Below are positions 1 to 11,800 of a stretch of 33,619 nucleotides of DNA, piece after piece. Source of the stretch: Xenoacremonium recifei. Its lineage: Eukaryota; Ascomycota; Sordariomycetes; Hypocreales; Nectriaceae. The position numbers were made by a program, and so were the translations under genes. The first letter of the stretch is position 1, and every line of letters begins with the position of its first letter. Below the pieces are notes generated by a model. It was not told the origin of the DNA, ran no database searches, and saw only the letters and a program-made list of their open reading frames with translations. Location of the stretch: the NCBI GenBank assembly GCA_012184525.1, contig WOFQ01000129.1:1-33619 (forward strand). Direction: 5' to 3'.

Positions 1-88
1 AGTAATCTGGCCTCTTTTGAATTAGATTCCATTTATTGTGGTGGAAGAAGTGAGAATTAAAGACGAAGTTTGGGATAGGCTAAGGAAA

Positions 89-122
89 GTGGTTCGCTCG
101 CTTGTGTGGTTCGCTCGCATGT
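89..122. repeat. 17-bp tandem duplication
   Basis: Two adjacent 17-bp units, 89-105 and 106-122, each beginning gtggttcgctcgc, differ at one position (16 of 17 identical). No gene was recognised around it. It is of the same size class as the 13-bp and 14-bp tandem duplications that break two genes further along. Confidence 0.85.
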
Positions 123-3100
123 CAACCACGTTAATTGTAGCAATATATATGTTGTCCTGAGGTAAGAAAGACCCCAATTTCTCTGTCCAACGCTTATTCC
201 AGTTCCATCTTTCTAGATTTAGGTAACACGCACGCCGGGGGTCTTTATTATTAAGTGCCAATATTAAACATGGAAGCCTCTATGGCTGGGGGATTAGTCA
301 AACGCTTGCTTCTCGTAAACGGAGAGGAAAGCCGTACACTGCACATCTCTGGAGCCACCGTGCGCATTAAGAACGTCGCAAGCGGGACAAATATATCAGC
401 AGGTTAAGATGACTTCAATCGTACGCGGTACACGAGAAAGCAAATGCGTATTTGGATGTTTATTTTGAACTTGGATCATCTTGATGCCCAGGCATTGGCC
501 GTCTCATCTTGATCTGTGCTCCAGAAGATATGAAGGACAACTACCGGAGAAGTACCCAGGTAATAATTTCCGAAAAAGTAATACAAAGTTTATTATAGCA
601 CTCATCCAAGTGTGCTACCAACTGTATACCATACACCGCATACCACCTTGGAAGGCCCCTGGCCACCGATGTCACATTTGCTCAAGTGCAGTCGGTATCA
701 TACACATTATGTGCCAACTTAAAAGTGGCCGCAAAAGTGAAGGTGAAGCAACCCAACGTCGACTTAGGACGGTCGCTTGAGATCGCACGTTCTTGACTTG
801 AATTCACAGTTCACCATACGTTTTCTGCGTCAATTCATATTCGCCTTCGTGCTTGCCAAGACAAGATACGATATACCTTGCTCTTTTGATACCCTCTTGA
901 GATCTTCTGCTCTTTCTATCCAGTTCTAGAGTCCCCTTGACACAGACCATTGGAATCACAGTACAGCAAAAGCTGGACTACACGTTGCACTGACAAGATG
1001 GTATTACTTGGATTATAGCTTATTAAAATAGCCCAGACACGTTCTGAAAAGTCGGGAAGAATCACGGCTGGATCAAGGTTGTAATCGAAAGTCCAGATAT
1101 TGCCGGTGAGAAGCTACAATATTTCATACAGACCATCTGCCAAATGGTCCTAGTAAAGGGATCCAAGATTATCCGTGACTTGCCATCACAATTCTTAAAG
1201 TGGAAGTCACTCAACTGTGATCCTTAATAATCAACGACTTCACAGTCATTGATACATGACTTCTGTCTCTATCAAATATCCCAAGGTTGAGGGATAAAAG
1301 ACAATATGGCAGCTTCTTTTCTGTGCCGTCCACCCCGGATAACCCCACCTCAATCGGCGACTTCAGCAAAAGACCGGCTTTACTGTAATTTCGAGTTTAT
1401 CTTGCGCCTGCAACTACAAGAGATGAGAGGATTCTTCTGCTGCAAGTGGTTCTGAGAGTTGAGAAAGGAAGACCTTTGCTTGAAGCGTCCACAAACAAGA
1501 CTCTGTATATTAATCCTAGCAGTGGCCATCGCATGTCAAATTCTTAGCTGTCGCCAGTGTGCTCGTATGCTCTTTAGGTTGCAAGGGATTGGAGCTGCAT
1601 CTCACCTCTAGCGTCTGCATCGCTGGGTACAGGCACCGCGTATCTGGATAGTGAATTGGCCGGAAGTAAGCGGTAGAGGAGCGGGATTATTAAAATAGCT
1701 AAGGGCACCTTTGATTCGTTGCTACGATGGCGGAGATCATTCATGTCTAACGTCACGCATGCAGTTCCCTGGAAGGCCTACGCCACCCCACTGGTTCCAA
1801 GCTTGAAGATGTCCGACAGGCTCTATCGTGCTCCTCAATTTACTTATTCCGTCTCCGTCTCTCCGGTCTGCCTGTTCATCCAGCGTCGAGCCACCGACAA
1901 AATCAGAAGGTAGATTGAATTGTGTCGTGTTGTGTTAGTACATATTGCAGTGGAGGCGATAAAAGGGTTTCAAATACGAAACCCTTTTCGTCTTTCAGAC
2001 TGCAAGGAGCTCTGGAGCGTTTTAATGGGCATGGGCGGAGAAAGATCTCCCGAAACTAGCTGAGCAAAAAGGAGTTCCGGGGAGAATACTTGGAGGAAAA
2101 ACATAGGTCAGGAAAGGCAGGCTCGGGTGGCAGACATGAGCGAGCAGGACCAGACATTAGGGTTTATTCTTCTGGTTCACTTATCTATTTGCCGATGTAA
2201 TTTGGAAATGGCAGGGCTAGAAGCATCATAGGGCCCAAAAACTTAAAACGGGCCGCAAAAACTCAACGCGGGGTCCAAAGTTTAACCAGGGGTCCAAGGA
2301 TTTGAGTTATAGCACCACGTATAAGACTATAAGCTCTCTGTAGGGGCGCGAAAATGAAATTAACTTGCATCAAGTTCTAGGCCCTGTCCTCCCGTAACCG
2401 AGGCTCTACTGAATTATTTGGTACTTCAGAGGAGGTAGGGCTGAAAGCCAATACTTATCCATGGCCTGTTGCTCTGCAAATGGCGGCTTCAATGTTGATC
2501 TATGTTCACAATACAGACATTGGGGCCCAGTAGAAATAGGGCGGGCTGGCCTACCACTGTCATTTACATGCTTGCGAGATTCACCGCCGCTTCTTCACTG
2601 GTCATATAGAGCTTTCCTCTCTCATCGTGGTACCTAACATACGTAGTATCGAGGACATCGGTCCTGCACTCGGACTCTTAGTACGGCAGGCAAACTGATT
2701 CATTCACTGACCTACCTATGAATGGTCTAACTGTGATATCAAGATTCCAGCAAAGACATGAACAAAAGGTGTGAGATGAAGTCTGGACCAGTCACCTGCA
2801 GCACCCACGAGTGGCAAGGAACTAAAAAAAGGAACATCCGCGAACTACCTTGAATCAATCTGAAACAGGTAATAGTGATCTTCGAGAACGTTGGCTTGGC
2901 ATGTGATATCTTGGCGAGAGCAATACTACAGCTGGGAATTAGACGATTAGTATAGGTGCAAATGAATAGACTTTACTAGGATTCTATATAGTTGCTTCAG
3001 CGTCGCTAGGCCCACCGTAATCGCTAAACTATGGTTTCACGTAGTGGTGGGTTTGCTACAAGATAAATGGTATATTGTGCTTGCAAAACCGTGATCTTGT

Positions 3101-3540
3101 AACGTTAAAAAAGAGGGAGATGGTGCTTCATCACTTAGACAACATAGAACGATGCAGACCAAGGAGTGTCGCTGTCAACACGGGCTCTGAAGATGACCTG
3201 CTGTTTGTTGAGCTGCCAAGCTTCTCGTTTGCTGTCTTCAATCACGTACAACTGATTTTATTGCTGCGAGAGACGATGAGAAGCTTGCAGTCCAGCTCGA
3301 TCGCTTTGTGCTTCGCTGTGCATGTAGGCGGGGAACGTGTTAGCCGCCATGAACTGATTATGCTGGTACTTGGCTCAGTTATTCCACCACTTCGCCTGAA
3401 AATGTGGAAATCCGTTGGCGCGACTCTTTGGGAAACATGTATAAGAGAGAAGAACGAGTCAATAGTGCCTTCATAGATAAAGATTAGCTTGCGGATAGTA
3501 CTTAGGGCAAAACACTACAGACCGAAGACATTAGATATAG
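123..3540. other. No recognisable gene
   Basis: All six frames are closed by frequent stops. The longest open frame, 3075-3476 (+, 133 codons), shows no motif, signal peptide or family resemblance and is treated as chance. A short open + stretch near 1053-1230 has coding-like composition but could not be assigned. The only clear structure is the hairpin at 1961-1988, listed separately. Confidence 0.5.
1961..1988. repeat. Perfect 11-bp inverted repeat (hairpin)
   Basis: Arms aaaagggtttc (1961-1971) and gaaaccctttt (1978-1988) are perfect reverse complements around a 6-base loop. No flanking gene was recognised, so a terminator role is not supported. It could be a remnant of a small transposon end or simply chance. 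Confidence 0.7.
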
Positions 3541-3752
3541 CAGTATACTGGGCAATATATTAGGCAATATATCAGGCAGTATATTATAGTATATGAGGCA
3601 GTATAGTAGGTAGTATATTAGGTAGTATATTAGGTAGTATATTAGGTAGTATATTAGGTAGTATATTAGGTAGTATATTAGGTAGTATATTAGGTAGTAT
3701 ATTAGGTAGTATATTAGGTAGTATATTAGGAGCTGTATTATATAGTATATTA
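3541..3752. repeat. 12-bp minisatellite, unit GTAGTATATTAG
   Basis: Ten perfect head-to-tail copies of the 12-bp unit occupy 3610-3729. Degenerate units flank them: to the left (3541-3609) variants such as caatatattagg and caatatatcagg, and to the right a few decayed units to about 3752. The homogeneous core with decayed edges is typical of expansion by slippage or unequal exchange. The TTAGG substring resembles fungal telomere repeat (TTAGGG), but the period is 12, so this is not a telomere. Copy number probably varies between strains. Confidence 0.95.
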
Positions 3753-4637
3753 ACTAAAGCAGTGGGAAGGATACTAACCGGTCTATTTGGTAATATAATG
3801 TTTGTCTTTCCCCCTTGTGTAATGCGAGAACCTGTTGGTGAGCTCTCTCCCTCGGTAGAGAAGTGCGGCCGTCAGGAGATAGAGAAGGTGGATAAAAAAG
3901 CCCAGTATTCTCAGTGAGCCTTGGAGCGCCAAGAACTGTACCGGCAAAGGAATGGGGACTAATACACCGCGATGTAAAAGATACTTCTGACATTTCCGAC
4001 TTTGAGTTGCGTGTCTACCTTCTCAATGGTTCATATTCTAGCACAGAGCGAAACTAGGATGCTTACCAGTTTCTAAATTACTTAGAGCTATAGGTACGTT
4101 CGAAGGAATATCATCACGTAACCTAGTAAGGAATAGACTCGTGACTATATAGTCCATGGGACAAGCATACGCACACGTCGTCTTCCATGAATTCTGACTT
4201 CTGTGTCGTGATGGAATAAAGCCATACCGGGGTTATTATTATTAGATTATGACGTTTTATGAGCTCAACTCAGTGTCACTTTTATACGACGGTGGAAAAA
4301 GGCTGTGGGGAATTTGTCATGGCTTAACCCAGCTTGCATGGCTGACAAGGTATATATCTCCCGCCACTAGCATTGTTCAGATACATGATAGTGCTCTTTG
4401 GACAGGGTGTCAGCCCTTTGAACGTATGGGGGCCGTCAAACCTGTAGTAAGCATTGACATCGGACAGAGAGTTTTATCTTTTAAGTTGAGAGGTATGCGG
4501 GATAGGGGTGCTAAGTGATCTCATATAGAGTTGATCAATCCAATATATCCCTTTCAGAACATACTAATGAGAACAATGGCCGTGGAGAAACAGGCAGAGC
4601 TCACCAAAAGCATTCCGTTTGCCAAAACCGCATGCGA
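3753..4637. other. No recognisable gene
   Basis: The open frames at 3754-3993 (-) and 4249-4518 (+) are short, lack motifs and have no coding-like neighbour in another frame. I see no gene here. The right end forms the upstream region of the CobW pseudogene. Confidence 0.5.
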
Positions 4638-4680
4638 ACCTTGATGGCTTTTGCGATGCATATGTCTGCACCTTGATGGT
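4638..4680. promoter_or_regulatory. Candidate zinc-response elements upstream of CobW pseudogene
   Basis: ACCTTGATGGC (4638-4648) and ACCTTGATGGT (4670-4680) lie 32 bp apart, about 140-180 bp before the presumed CobW start. The second matches 10 of 11 positions of the yeast Zap1 element ACCTTNAAGGT. The reverse complement carries CAAGGT, the core I recall for zinc regulators of the Aspergillus ZafA type. The first 11-mer is identical to a site upstream of the ZIP gene (8830-8840). Control by a Zap1/ZafA-like factor is inferred; similar 9-mers without the leading A occur elsewhere in the window. Confidence 0.4.
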
Positions 4681-4816
4681 TTCGGCGGCAGACCGGAGAT
4701 CCGTTTGCAAAGCCTCGACCAACTCACACCAAATGCTGTGACATGGTAGGTTTCATATCTCCTTCCAATTTCGAAGCTCACTCAGTACGTCACAGACGAG
4801 TTATACGATCTTCAAA

Positions 4817-6790
4817 ATGACGGTCGTAGGGGACAAGCGTGACAGGGATCTCCAAAACAGGGCAGCTGAGCCAAACCAAACATTCAAGGCCATGCTTAGT
4901 ACCCTCTTGTCGTGCTTTTGGTCATTACCAGGCTATTTTTACTCGCTCAACCTCGCTTGTGCTCGTCTCTGACAGCACTCCCCAGGGTGCTGGCAAGACC
5001 ACACTCCCGCACATATTAACCATGGTCCTCGGATTGCCGTTATAGTCAACGACATGGTAGATTATGCGTATTAATTAACCTCCTGCAACTCCCCTCGTGC
5101 ATAGGTCGGTGCATGCAACTCACGGTGTACTTATCAGGACCAATGTCGACGCGACCCTTGTACCTCACCGACTCAAGAGATTGGACGAGAAGGTTATTGC
5201 ACTTCGAAACGGCTGCCTCTATTTTAAACTCCATTAATACCTGCTGAAAGAGAGTTTAGGACCTTTGAAAACCTCGAAAGATCGACCTTGTCATCATAAA
5301 GAGCAGTGGTGTCGCTGGACCAGAACAGGTGCGCGAAACTTGTCATTCTCGCCTGTGGCATCAACTAGCCCTGATTAGGAGCGGACTGAATCAGTAAACG
5401 TTTAAGGCGTTGTAGCAGATGTAAGAATTTGGCACTAAATTAAGTATTTACGATGTTGAAAATGAACTCATATAGAAGCGTAGAAAGAATGCCGCAGGCC
5501 TTGGAAAGACCACACCCCTCGACTCCACCACCATCATCGACACCTCTACCATCATCCGTAAGTTTAAACATAAGCTCTGCTCTCTGAGAGACAAGATAAC
5601 ATTGAATCAGAAGATGAGGCTACAGTGTTTGATCTCACGGTCAATCAGGTTGAGCTTGCTGATGTTGTATTGCTGAATAACATTGACATAGCAAAATATT
5701 CTCCACCTCCAGTTAACATGCATCTTTCATTGAAGTGACCCGCAAAGATCGGACACATCGCAGATTTATTTTGACGCTGAAGACCGCATTGTTAGCCTCA
5801 TTAAATAACTGAATTATCAAACCTGGATCTTGGAATCGTCCTTCGGCAAAACAGACGTCGAGCAGATTGTGAACACGAATCTGTTCGAAAATTAAGAGAT
5901 GGCTCAAATTGGAGATGGATACCTACAGGACGTCTATATTATGGCCGTTGAATTGTCGGATTTTGTAATCCTAAACACTTAGAATTAGCCGCGCTGAGTT
6001 GGGCTCATGTTCCTTTTTTTCCGGTCAGCAGTGGTAACGAGAGGAAGCTCGTGTCTATGGCACGAGGCTATGTTGTGCATAGTCTTATTTACTCAAGACA
6101 TCGTTCATTTCATCCTGATGCTTTTTGACGCTGTTTTACCACAAGTCGACCCTGCAGATTGATATTTCTGCGATGCCGAAGCTGACGGTGACAGTGACGA
6201 TGGCGATACAAGCACTTACCCATAGAGCCGGTGATCCCAAAGTGACCCACCCAGATGGAAATGAGGAGTTCGAGGTCTCTTCGAACTATACTATACGATC
6301 CTGGCGAATAAGGGCAGGCATCCGATCCTCGTGCCTAAAATCCAATTCTTTCTCGCCACACGGCCTTACCAGGCCGGCAATTGGTCTCAGGCGGGACCCA
6401 TGCTCATCCTAACGGGTGGCCCTCAATCATTCTGTAAACTGTCACCGAAAGGCTATGCTACTAGGGATGCACAGATGGATAGACTTACAAGGTGGGGAGT
6501 GGGGAGGCCGTTGTCAGGAACGGCTTTTTATCAGCGAAAAGATGAACCACCATAAGCTCAAACAAAAGATTACTTAGGTGTTTGCTGACAGACGAGGAAT
6601 ATGGGATCCCAGAACGGGGGACGAGAGAAAATTGAAAGAGAAATGAATCCATATGCGAGGCGTTGGAAGAAATATTTGACAACAGATTTCTTGATTGGCT
6701 TGGATATAACCACGACTACAGTTAGTATGATAATGACCATAGTCACGATCATTCAGGGCATTCATATGCTTTCCATGCATATTGAAACCT
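4817..6790 (+). pseudogene. Broken CobW/COG0523 GTPase (zinc metallochaperone family)
   Basis: Family members are G3E GTPases that deliver zinc or other metals to client proteins. Following the + strand across frames shows the family landmarks in the correct order. They are a Walker A core GAGKTTL (4986-5006), AVIVNDM (about 5036-5056), EEKVIALxNGC-like DEKVIALRNGC (about 5180-5215), LVIIKSSGVAGPEQV (about 5290-5335), EDEATVFDLTVNQVELADVVLLN (5611-5700), a SFGKTDVEQIVNT segment (about 5840-5880), FLATRPYQAG...WSQAGPMLILTGG (6348-6420) and a His/Asp-rich tail (about 6700-6770). Lesions include several frame changes and in-frame stops. The CxCC metal site following NGC has become C-L-Y-F. The start is approximate (ATG at 4817). 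It is convergent with the intact ZIP zinc transporter, which fits a former zinc-homeostasis pair. The family call is firm; the metal specificity is inferred. Confidence 0.88.
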
Positions 6791-7486
6791 ATGTGGCTGC
6801 TCAAGTGATCTATGAAAGCCATAACGAGGGTTCTGAATAAGAAACCTGGAAGCTGGAAAAGGAGGGAAAGGAGAGCTATTCTCGCTCATGGAGAACCCAC
6901 ACTCACATTACGGCTTACCAAAAGTGAATCCCGAGTTTGAGTAGTCATATGGAAAAGGGTAAATATATACGGTCGGGATTATTGGTTGGGGAGTCAAAAC
7001 AATGAATTCAATCCATCCTGTTCCAATACGCACTTAAATTGAGCTGGAGTGCTATCTCTGTCTCATTTGGTGGCAGATCCTCGCCCCCGAACAGGCACTA
7101 GTGCGGTGACTTTTGTTTTAATCTTTGGTATGTTGAACAGCTATGCTCTTGAAATCATTTATTATGTGAGGGGTCTCAGTAGCTATGCATGGCTCAACAG
7201 CTTAGCACAATTGCTTCTCAACAAACTTGTAGATCGATGATCTTGGACTTCATCGTTTGCATACCAGACTTTTAAAGTCTTGTAAAATCATTGCTATTGA
7301 GACAACATAGTCGATGATCTAAGAGTAGTTATGAAAATGTGTCATCGGTGAGATTCTCTGTGGAGAGTACCACACCAGGTTCCCGGTGTCCATCTTTATC
7401 TAGTAATTTGCCATTCGAAACGTATCATCCTGATCCGAAGAGTGATACTCAATACCGAGTGTCTCTGAAGTGGCGTCGGCGAAGGT
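6791..7486. other. Intergenic region between convergent CobW remnant and ZIP gene
   Basis: This ~700-bp stretch lies between two 3' ends. The only open frame (7049-7240, +) has no recognisable motif. Terminators of both genes should lie here, but I cannot place them. No repeat was seen. Confidence 0.4.
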
Positions 7487-8593
7487 CTAAGCCCATTTTC
7501 CCAGCAATGCCATGACGCCAGCTCCCGACAAGGTGTAAAGTACCATGAGAATCAATCGCTTGCCGTCTTTTGTTCTATCACACTCAAACAGAAAGTCTCG
7601 CGCAAGAAGATCTACAAGTCCGGTGTAGATGAGGATCCCGGTAGAGAGGGAGTCGAGAATTCCGGATACCACGTTGGCGGTGAAGGAGTTAGGTTGGTAG
7701 GTGGAACGTAATCCGAGACCGACGGCAATAGACAGCGGGGTTGTTAGTCCGTATGCAAGGCAGAGTGCCCATGGAAGCCAGCGAGCGTTAGCCGGAAAGG
7801 GGATTGACGCCATCCGCGCGCCAATTCCAAGACCCTCGAAGGACTGATGAAAGACAAGAACAGGATAGAGCGTGGAGAATTCACTTCCAGTGACCCCCAG
7901 GTTCAATCCAATAATGACTGAATGAAATATTATGCCGAATTCAAGTACCAGAAATGTGCCGATTTGCTGGCGAAAGGCAAGTTCCTGGATAGCTTGGGCG
8001 CTCTTAATCTCTATAGTACGGCTGGCTTTGCTATCGCCACGACACTCGTGAGTGCTTTTCCACGGTACTTCGAGATTGCTGCAGGAACCCTCGACTTGAG
8101 GGCTAGGACCGTATGTCACTAGCATCTGGATATCACGTTCCGTTTGGACGCCATGTTTCGATTCAATGTAATATTTAGCTCCCAACTCGGTCAGGAAGGT
8201 CATCATGGCGCCGAGGAGAACAAGCGCGGAGCACCACGAGTAGTCAGCCCAATGACCTGTCATCCCAACACAAGACGTGCTGCCAATCTCTTGGTAGGCG
8301 GGGTCCAAAAGGTGTATAAAAGCTGTCGCGATAATGACCCCCGTTCCGATGTAGCGGGCCGCAATGTAGAGTCCAGCAGGTATGCGCCAGGATGGTGTGC
8401 GAGTTGCCAGGACAGGAAATAGAGTTACCGCAGTGGATATAATAAAGATGACGACGATAGAAGATATTCGAGCGCCAAGGTTGCCGTTGTAGTCGTTCCC
8501 ACTCAGCTGCAGCGCACAGATGACCTTGGATTGGTCAACATCGGGGTCCGTCAGGTTCACAGCGGTGAAATTGAGGGACGAGTGACCAGCCAT
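7487..8593 (-). CDS. ZIP-family zinc transporter (plasma-membrane type)
   Basis: An uninterrupted 368-codon frame encodes a ZIP (Zrt/Irt-like) importer, which moves Zn2+ and possibly Fe2+ into the cytosol. Visible features are an extracellular N-terminus with N-glycosylation-type NFT and NLT sequons, TM1 about 43-63, TM2 about 76-96 with GTGVIIATAFIHLL, and TM3 about 119-137. TM4 carries the metal-site motif HSVIIGLNLGV (H224), and TM5 carries HQSFEGLGIGAR (H249, E253). Three more TM segments run to a short C-terminus ending GKWA. The length is normal for fungal Zrt1/Zrt2-type proteins. The TM3-TM4 loop (about 141-208) lacks the usual His-rich cluster, so its affinity or regulation may differ. 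No intron is needed. A TATA-like TTATAT lies near 8702-8707, and a zinc-element candidate sits about 240 bp upstream. It is the only intact member of the zinc pair. Confidence 0.95.
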   Translation of the reverse strand: MAGHSSLNFTAVNLTDPDVDQSKVICALQLSGNDYNGNLGARISSIVVIFIISTAVTLFPVLATRTPSWRIPAGLYIAARYIGTGVIIATAFIHLLDPAYQEIGSTSCVGMTGHWADYSWCSALVLLGAMMTFLTELGAKYYIESKHGVQTERDIQMLVTYGPSPQVEGSCSNLEVPWKSTHECRGDSKASRTIEIKSAQAIQELAFRQQIGTFLVLEFGIIFHSVIIGLNLGVTGSEFSTLYPVLVFHQSFEGLGIGARMASIPFPANARWLPWALCLAYGLTTPLSIAVGLGLRSTYQPNSFTANVVSGILDSLSTGILIYTGLVDLLARDFLFECDRTKDGKRLILMVLYTLSGAGVMALLGKWA

Positions 8594-8829
8594 GGCGAAT
8601 CGAAGGGCTAGCTTGGTAACTCTAGTGGTGATAGAATGATAGAGAACCTCGACAGGAGGAACTCAGTCCTGCACTGAGCTGTTGGTGCGGCCGGAACTGA
8701 GATATAAGTGGCCTTTCATTACAATATTCTTGATGAAAGCCCTAATTTCGGTTACTGAGGTATTTAATATTAAGGATTCAAAAAAGCCCCTAACTGTGAT
8801 GGCCTGAGGAGAAGGTGCAATTTTGAAGG

Positions 8830-8840
8830 ACCTTGATGGC
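8830..8840. promoter_or_regulatory. Candidate zinc-response element upstream of ZIP gene
   Basis: ACCTTGATGGC lies 237 bp before the ZIP start and is identical over 11 bases to 4638-4648 upstream of the CobW remnant. Read on the ZIP strand it is GCCATCAAGGT. It sits in a local AAGG/CCTT cluster: AAGGT at 8812-8816 and the near-palindrome AAGGACCTT at 8826-8834. Zap1/ZafA-type regulation of a ZIP gene is expected from the family; binding here is an inference. Confidence 0.45.
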
Positions 8841-11800
8841 TAATAGTGCGGGACAGATAGGACTAGGAATCTCCACATCGTTTACTACAAAACCGCGCAT
8901 ATCAATTCCTGGAGGGACGGCAATGGGAACCCTGATAGGGAATAAGTACTCTCAACCATTCGAAATAAAAGGGGGCCATTAGAAAGAGGGCCACTAGGAA
9001 TGAAACAAAATCGCATCACTAGTCTACGAAATTGGCTAAGGATTAGTGTTTGCCCTAATGATAGACCTCCCGAAGTATGAGTGTGATCACGACGTGATAC
9101 CTATGGTGATGGAAATGGAAACTGATGGACCAATGTATCTGTCTCCGGTGATCGAATTCGTATACAGGGATATCCAGTTCGTTGTATGCGCAAAGGTGTC
9201 TGTGGACTATGCTAATCTAAAGCTACTTGCGGGCCTACGAACGGCTCGTTACCGAGCTCCAGCTACGTATTGCACTAAAGATAATTAAGGGCGATTAAAA
9301 GAATTCTCCCCAAGACACTTAAATACACAAGGATTGGATATACCGTCGATGGTAGCTCTTACCTGGTCCGAGACGGTTGTACAAGGTAACTGGTACCCTT
9401 GGGTTTCGAATTCGTACTCCGACCTAGAAGGTACCGTCTTCCGTGAATTGATTAGTCGCCTGGTTGCCGTCGCCAACCAAGATTCATCCCAGAGTTCCAT
9501 GATTTCCGTTTGTCAGCTGGCTGCCAAGAGTTAAGCAGAGACGTTGACACAAGTGCGTAGGAATGGTGGCATTGCAAGGTCATGACACCGAATATCATAT
9601 CTCACTCTCGACAATGATGTTGTACTTGGTGTAACTAAGAGTGTCTCACCTCATAGAATGGCAAGTCATATCTTGCCTCAACATAACCAGCACCTGTTCT
9701 AGCTTGTTTAGCCCAGATTTGTGTTCAGACTTCCGGCACAATCTCATTAACAATTTTATATTCTCTATACCCAAAGAAAATAGCACTGGCCACTGAATAT
9801 GAGCCGTGGCGGTGGAACCCCCTTACAGTAACCTTGTTCATCGCAGCAAGCGTCCTCACCCTTCAATTCATTTGCAATTGATCAGCAGTCAATAGGTGCC
9901 TCGGAAGAGTCTCAAAAGTTAGCTGAGTTTTGGAAACCCCAACTGTAGCTCCCCAATGTCACTGTAGCCGCTTTCAAGTCAGTGTGGCAATTGCTGCAGC
10001 TTGGAATAATGTCTTTAGACGGTGAGAAGCGTGCTATGGAGCTCTGGTGAAGCAGAGGGATTGGGTGACCTCCTTCTGCGGTATCCTATCTAGCGGGCAT
10101 CACAGAGGCGAATTGGAGAGAAGAAGGTAAGGCCATTGGTAGTGTTATGGTCGTAGAATCTCGTTGAAACATCCAGGGACGTCCGAGGGAGTAGCCTGCT
10201 CTTGTAGTGTTCGACCGTCTCCATGACAATTTACAACGGATGGATCACTGCATGCTGCATCTAGATGCTGGCAAAGCGCCCCTCACAAACCCCGAAGCCC
10301 AATTTCTCTGTGATATGTGCGCAGCGACTAGATGAATTTTTATAAAAGATGTGAAGACGGTTCTGAGTATAACCTCCAGCGATCCGGTACCAGAGAAAGT
10401 ACAACTGCCGTGACTCGTTGGTCTTAGGCTGCACCTCTAGGAAATTATCTCCATGGAGCGTTTTGGTGTTGGTGCATGGTTTGCCGGTGTTGGAATACTA
10501 GTCGTCGTTGAATCCAGGGCCTTCCGCAGGAGCTTGGGGACCACCAAGCACATCAGATCTTTAATTCAATTCATTCAATCTATGGACAATACGCGACTGG
10601 TTTCCAGGAGGCGCTTAGATGGTGTCCCTGGAGACTCGGGTTTGAAGCCTTGATGGCTCGTTAACAGAGAAGTATGCTCTTTCGCCGAATTTACAGAAGC
10701 AGTAAAATCTTGCCTAATCTATCGAACGTTATATACAAACCTTAATAGAGTATGCGACACACTACCAAGTAGCCTTTGTCCTAAGAAAAGCTTTCAACTT
10801 CCTCCCTGAGTTAGAGGAGATGACTCCTTGGTAAGGCTGAACGTCCAGCGTATAAAGAAACTTAGTCGCTGGTATAATTAACTCCCGATCCATATAGCCC
10901 TTTCACATTATTGCGATAAGCCACAAATCTATCTGAGTACATAGATGATCTTTCAATCACTTTTTAAAATAAACATTTTCTCATCTCAATGATCAGATCG
11001 ACTCTTTCGGCCGGGTACTATCTCAAGTGTGTAGTTGTAATTGTATGGGGTCCAGAGGCCGACAACAGTGTCCAGAACACTACCCTATCTTCATCTATGG
11101 AATATTTTTCCATGGCGCAATATGATGGTTATATATGATTCTCTGGGGAGATTCACTGTGAAGGGCTACTGACTGATCTGTGACGACCATCACTCACCAG
11201 ACTGAAGATCTGCATTATATAATCGAGAATAACCAATTAATAATATCTATTCAACTATTAATACAGGTTATTGGGCTGTATTAATCTATACTTTATATCC
11301 ATATATATCCATATTCCTGTTTATTTACCTAACCTGAGAAGTATTAAAAATTGTCTCTGGCTGTTACCCCGGTTAATATTGGAAGAGCGCGCACTTAGGC
11401 AGATGGAAGCTTGTTCAATCCATGGGCTTTGATAAGCGCTTTCTATTAGCCTGGTCAGTGGGCCTCCCTGGAGATACCATACAAAAAACAGCGTATCTGC
11501 ATCATCGCCTTTGCGTTGATATCTTTCCAAGCTCAGTAAAGGATGGTTACCGCTATTGAGGTTATCAAAATATTATATAGGGTCTGTCAATCCAGGGAGC
11601 CAGATATAGTGGTACTGACAACTCATTTCGAGAGCTTCCCTGGAAAGTCCATATGTAAGCAAATATTTTCCAAGTGGTGATCACCAGTATACTCAACTTA
11701 GGACAAGACCTCTGAAGGTATAGAGTCCCGGGGCGATGATGTGAGGCATACTATTCAATCTATGGAGTAGGTGATTCCATCAAGGGCCATTACTAAACTC

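Noticed and set aside
3075..3476. 133-codon + open frame as a gene
   Set aside because: No motif, no signal peptide, no family resemblance, and no supporting splice sites.
3601..3752. TTAGG-containing repeat as interstitial telomere
   Set aside because: The period is 12 bp with unit GTAGTATATTAG, not TTAGGG; no telomeric array is present.
3541..3752. Repeat array as CRISPR
   Set aside because: The units are contiguous with no spacers, and the sequence is eukaryotic.
6331..6555. 74-codon open frame considered as a small independent gene
   Set aside because: It contains the CobW C-terminal motifs (LATRPY, WSQAGPM) and is part of the CobW pseudogene.
7922..8422. Two + strand open frames opposite the ZIP gene
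   Set aside because: They are antisense shadows of an intact, well-recognised coding sequence.
10645..10658. GCCTTGATGGC as another zinc element
   Set aside because: It lacks the leading ACC of the zinc-type site and no gene was recognised beside it; it serves as a reminder that near-matches occur by chance.
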